A stretch of DNA of 64,000 nucleotides from assembly GCF_017498545.1 (NCBI RefSeq), contig NZ_CP071793.1, positions 3,658,001 through 3,722,000 of the forward strand. Reading direction: 5' to 3'. This document shows positions 61,638-64,000 of the stretch, piece by piece. Position numbers and translations under genes: made by a program. Numbering within the stretch: position 1 is the stretch's first letter; each line of letters begins with the position of its first letter. The notes beneath the pieces were generated by a model. The model saw only the letters and a list, made by a program, of their open reading frames with translations. It was not told where the DNA came from and made no database searches. The stretch is from Sulfidibacter corallicola (GTDB lineage Bacteria; Acidobacteriota; Holophagae; Acanthopleuribacterales; Acanthopleuribacteraceae).

Positions 61638-61931
61638 CCACGACACCGCCGCCAAGCACGACTCCTGGACCCGCCCGCGGCAGCGACGCGCTGTCCGGCA
61701 GCACGGCGCCCCTCACGCGAACAAGCCGTGAACCCCTTCGAAACCCTTGCCTACCCTCGCAAAACGGGACCCGCTGCAATCCCCGCGACGATTGGGTTGG
61801 TGATCGTCTCGATACCGATGGGTCCCTCCGAAGGGTTATTTAATGGTTTTTTTCGCATCGTTGGGAAGTCGTTTCGCAAACTATTGGGCATTTTTTTCAC
61901 TCGGGTTATGCTAACAGAACGGCCAACTAAC
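61638..61931. other. Intergenic region before the TPR-kinase gene
   Basis: No gene is seen. A second promoter-like pair, TTGGGC (61884-61889), 17 nt, TATGCT (61907-61912), lies just upstream of the better one at 61932-61961. Confidence 0.4.
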
Positions 61932-61961
61932 TTGGTGTAGCGGCTGGAACCCATTTATAAT
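61932..61961 (+). promoter_or_regulatory. Promoter of the TPR-kinase gene
   Basis: TTGGTG (61932-61937), an 18-nt spacer and perfect TATAAT (61956-61961). The leader to the ATG is about 50 nt. Confidence 0.6.
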
Positions 61962-62019
61962 GTGACCCATCTCCATTCGGGATCTTTTCACAAATCCATC
62001 TCACGCCACGAGGTAATCC

Positions 62020-64000
62020 ATGGGAAATTGGGCAAAGCAGGCCCGCCTCGCCATGAGCAACCGGGACTATACCCAAGCTGGTGACTTCTTCAAAATGGAC
62101 GGCAACCATCGCGCCGCCATCAAGGCCTACCTCAAGGCCCAGAACTTCGTGGAAGCCGCCAAACTCCAGGAGCAACTTGGCAAAGTCAAGAAGGCCCAGA
62201 AGCTTTTGGAAAAAAATGGGAAGCCCCAGGATCTCGCCGATTTCTACATTCGCCAGGGTGATACCGAACAGGCGATCGACATCTTCCGGCAAAGCGGCAT
62301 GCTGTTCGAAGCAGCCGAAATGCTGGAAAAGATCAACGATCTTACCGGAGCCGCTGGCATTTACGAACAACTCGGTTTTCACGAAAAGGCCGGAGTGATC
62401 TACGGCAAAATCAAGAATCTCGATAAAGCGATTTCCATGTTCGCCAAGGTCATCCATAAGCTCGAGCGTGAGGAAGGTCCCAATTCCCGAGCCCGGATTC
62501 TCAAGTTTCGCAGTTGGATCGCCAACATGCACGTAGGTGCCAAGCGTTTCAATCAGGCCGGTGAGATTTTTCGCGAGATCAATCAGCCGGACAAGGCGGC
62601 CAAGTGCTTCGTCAAGGGCGGCAACCCCATCAAGGCCGCCGAAATCCACCTGGCGATGAACCAGTTCGAGGAGGCCACCAATTTACTCAGGGGCGTCCAG
62701 AGCCCTGAATCCAGGACCCTGCTCGGCAAGATTTCGTTCGAACAGGGTCAGTACCGGGAAGCGGTCACCCTGCTCAAGGGCAGCGAGGAACACGAGCTCA
62801 TCATCAAGGCCAACGAGTTACTGGGCAATTACAAGGAAGCCGCCTACCACCGCGAGAAAATCGGAGACCTGAAAGGCGCGGCGGACATGTACGCCAAGGC
62901 CATGGATTTCCAGAAAGCGGCCATTCTGTACGAACAGACCCACAGTTATCGCGAGGCAGCATCCTGTTTCGAACGGCTGAAAAAGTACGCCAATGCCGCC
63001 AAGCTCTACCATCACGCCAAGCACCGCTACAAAGCCGGCGAGTGTCTGTATAAGATCAATCGCCTGGACGACGCGCTCCAACAACTACAGATGCTGGATC
63101 CGGAAGACGAAAACTTCCCCGAGGCCCGCAAGATCATGTCCGAGATCTTCTTCAAGCAGGGAGACTACTCGGTGGCGCGCAAGCTTTTGGAGGACGTCGT
63201 CTCCAAGGCGGTGATGGACGACAACAACATGCCCTACTTCTACCTGTTGGGTCGCTGCCTGGAAGAGGAGCACGACTACGACAGCGCCAAACGCTATTTC
63301 GAACGGATCATGGCTCGGCGAGTGGGTTTCGCCGACGTACGAACGCGGCTGAAGCGGCTATCGAAATTGGCGCCGCGCAACGAATCAAGTTTCAGTACCT
63401 CGCGCAGCATGTTCTCGCCCAACGACCTGACCGTGGGCGAAATCATCGCCGAACGATTCAAGATCGTCCAAACCATCGGAAAAGGCGGCATGGGCTCCAT
63501 CTTCAAGGTTCGCGACCTGAGCCTCGATCGCGTCATCGCGCTCAAGGTGTTGCTCGCCGATCGCGGTAACTTCGAAGAACTCAAGGCCGAACTGATCACC
63601 GCCCGTGACTTGACCCATCCCTACATCATCAAGGTTTTCGACATCGGCGAGTGGAACAACATCGGTTATTTCACCATGGAGTACGTGGATGGCCAATCGC
63701 TGAAGACGTACATCCTCAACTCGCCCAACGACAACATCGAGAAGAAGATCCAGCTTTTGATCCGAATCTGCGAAGGCCTCAAGGCCGCCCATGATCAGGG
63801 AGTCGTCCACCGCGACATCAAACCCCAGAACATCCTGATCACCGAAGATTTCATCCCCAAGATCCTCGACTTCGGCATCGCCCGCAAAGTCACCCAGACC
63901 CGCAAGGAAAAGAACATCAGCGGAAGCCCCAAATACATGGCGCCCGAACAGATCCAGAACACCATGACCGACGAGCGCACCGACATCTACGCGATGGGCG
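62020..64000 (+). CDS. TPR-repeat protein with C-terminal Ser/Thr kinase, cut at window end
   Basis: 660 residues visible from ATG 62020, 6 nt after GAGG. Residues 1 to about 455 are a long series of degenerate TPR/helical repeats (forms like YTQAGDFFKMDGNHRAAIKA, FERLKKYANAAKLYHHAKH). Near residue 480 a kinase domain starts: ERFKIVQTIGKGGMGSIFKV, IALKVLL (catalytic Lys), VVHRDIKPQN, LDFGIARK, and YMAPEQ. The chain then leaves the window. In most bacterial kinases the TPRs follow the kinase; here they precede it, so the TPR block may act as an N-terminal sensor or docking arm. No TM segment is seen in the visible part. Confidence 0.9.
   Translation, partial: MGNWAKQARLAMSNRDYTQAGDFFKMDGNHRAAIKAYLKAQNFVEAAKLQEQLGKVKKAQKLLEKNGKPQDLADFYIRQGDTEQAIDIFRQSGMLFEAAEMLEKINDLTGAAGIYEQLGFHEKAGVIYGKIKNLDKAISMFAKVIHKLEREEGPNSRARILKFRSWIANMHVGAKRFNQAGEIFREINQPDKAAKCFVKGGNPIKAAEIHLAMNQFEEATNLLRGVQSPESRTLLGKISFEQGQYREAVTLLKGSEEHELIIKANELLGNYKEAAYHREKIGDLKGAADMYAKAMDFQKAAILYEQTHSYREAASCFERLKKYANAAKLYHHAKHRYKAGECLYKINRLDDALQQLQMLDPEDENFPEARKIMSEIFFKQGDYSVARKLLEDVVSKAVMDDNNMPYFYLLGRCLEEEHDYDSAKRYFERIMARRVGFADVRTRLKRLSKLAPRNESSFSTSRSMFSPNDLTVGEIIAERFKIVQTIGKGGMGSIFKVRDLSLDRVIALKVLLADRGNFEELKAELITARDLTHPYIIKVFDIGEWNNIGYFTMEYVDGQSLKTYILNSPNDNIEKKIQLLIRICEGLKAAHDQGVVHRDIKPQNILITEDFIPKILDFGIARKVTQTRKEKNISGSPKYMAPEQIQNTMTDERTDIYAMG

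Overview
The window is a stretch of a GC-rich, Gram-negative-type bacterial chromosome. The best guess for the source is Acidobacteriota, possibly a Holophagae/Acanthopleuribacter-like lineage. That rests on the VWFA/GWxTD secreted protein, the abundance of Hanks-type kinases with TPR or WD40 tails, twitching-motility ATPases and the form of the rpoBC operon. It is an inference from gene content; no 16S gene is present.

Layout. (1) 1-8395: two minus-strand Ser/Thr kinase genes. One is cut by the window edge. The other is a giant protein with kinase, TIR, STAND-type NTPase, transmembrane and WD40 regions, resembling immune or signalling NTPases. (2) 8917-11676: phosphoenolpyruvate carboxylase. 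(3) 11962-14625: a degraded mobile region with IS66-type tnpA/tnpB starts facing a truncated tnpC, a DUF4338 (DruA-like) gene spread over two frames, and the 3' half of a PP2C phosphatase. (4) 15048-22140: accessory island with a secreted RHS/YD-repeat protein with a variable C-terminal tail, an overlapping small candidate immunity gene, a predicted PD-(D/E)XK/DUF5655 protein and a gene-poor block. (5) 22212-31117: tRNA-fMet, an isoaspartyl peptidase, a small duplicated-module protein, a PilT/PilU-like operon with two unusual companions, and a SAM hydroxide adenosyltransferase. (6) 31699-38389: a fatty acyl-AMP ligase-ACP gene, a ketosynthase/acyltransferase-like gene lacking key catalytic residues, and a hybrid double-receiver histidine kinase. 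(7) 38528-51967, all minus strand: the information-processing cluster tRNA-Tyr, tRNA-Gly, tRNA-Thr, tuf, tRNA-Trp, secE, nusG, rplK, rplA, rplJ, rplL, rpoB, rpoC. (8) 52089-64000: a DUF2231 membrane protein, a small Cys-rich protein, a SurA-like chaperone pair, a GWxTD/VWFA protein, a spermidine-synthase-like protein, a TPR protein, a PilZ protein and a TPR-then-kinase protein cut by the window end.

How it works together. The conserved blocks are transcription/translation and type IV pilus motility. PilT, PilU-like, PilZ and pseudo-receiver proteins suggest regulated surface motility. The accessory blocks carry conflict-type proteins (TIR-STAND-WD40 kinase, DruA-like protein, RHS toxin candidate with immunity candidate, nuclease-like protein). 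The most unusual items are the kinase-TIR-STAND-WD40 fusion, the extra Cys-rich insertion near the N-terminus of RpoB, the catalytically degenerate KS-AT protein beside a FAAL-ACP, the possible -1 frameshift in the DruA-like gene, and the RHS tail/immunity pair.
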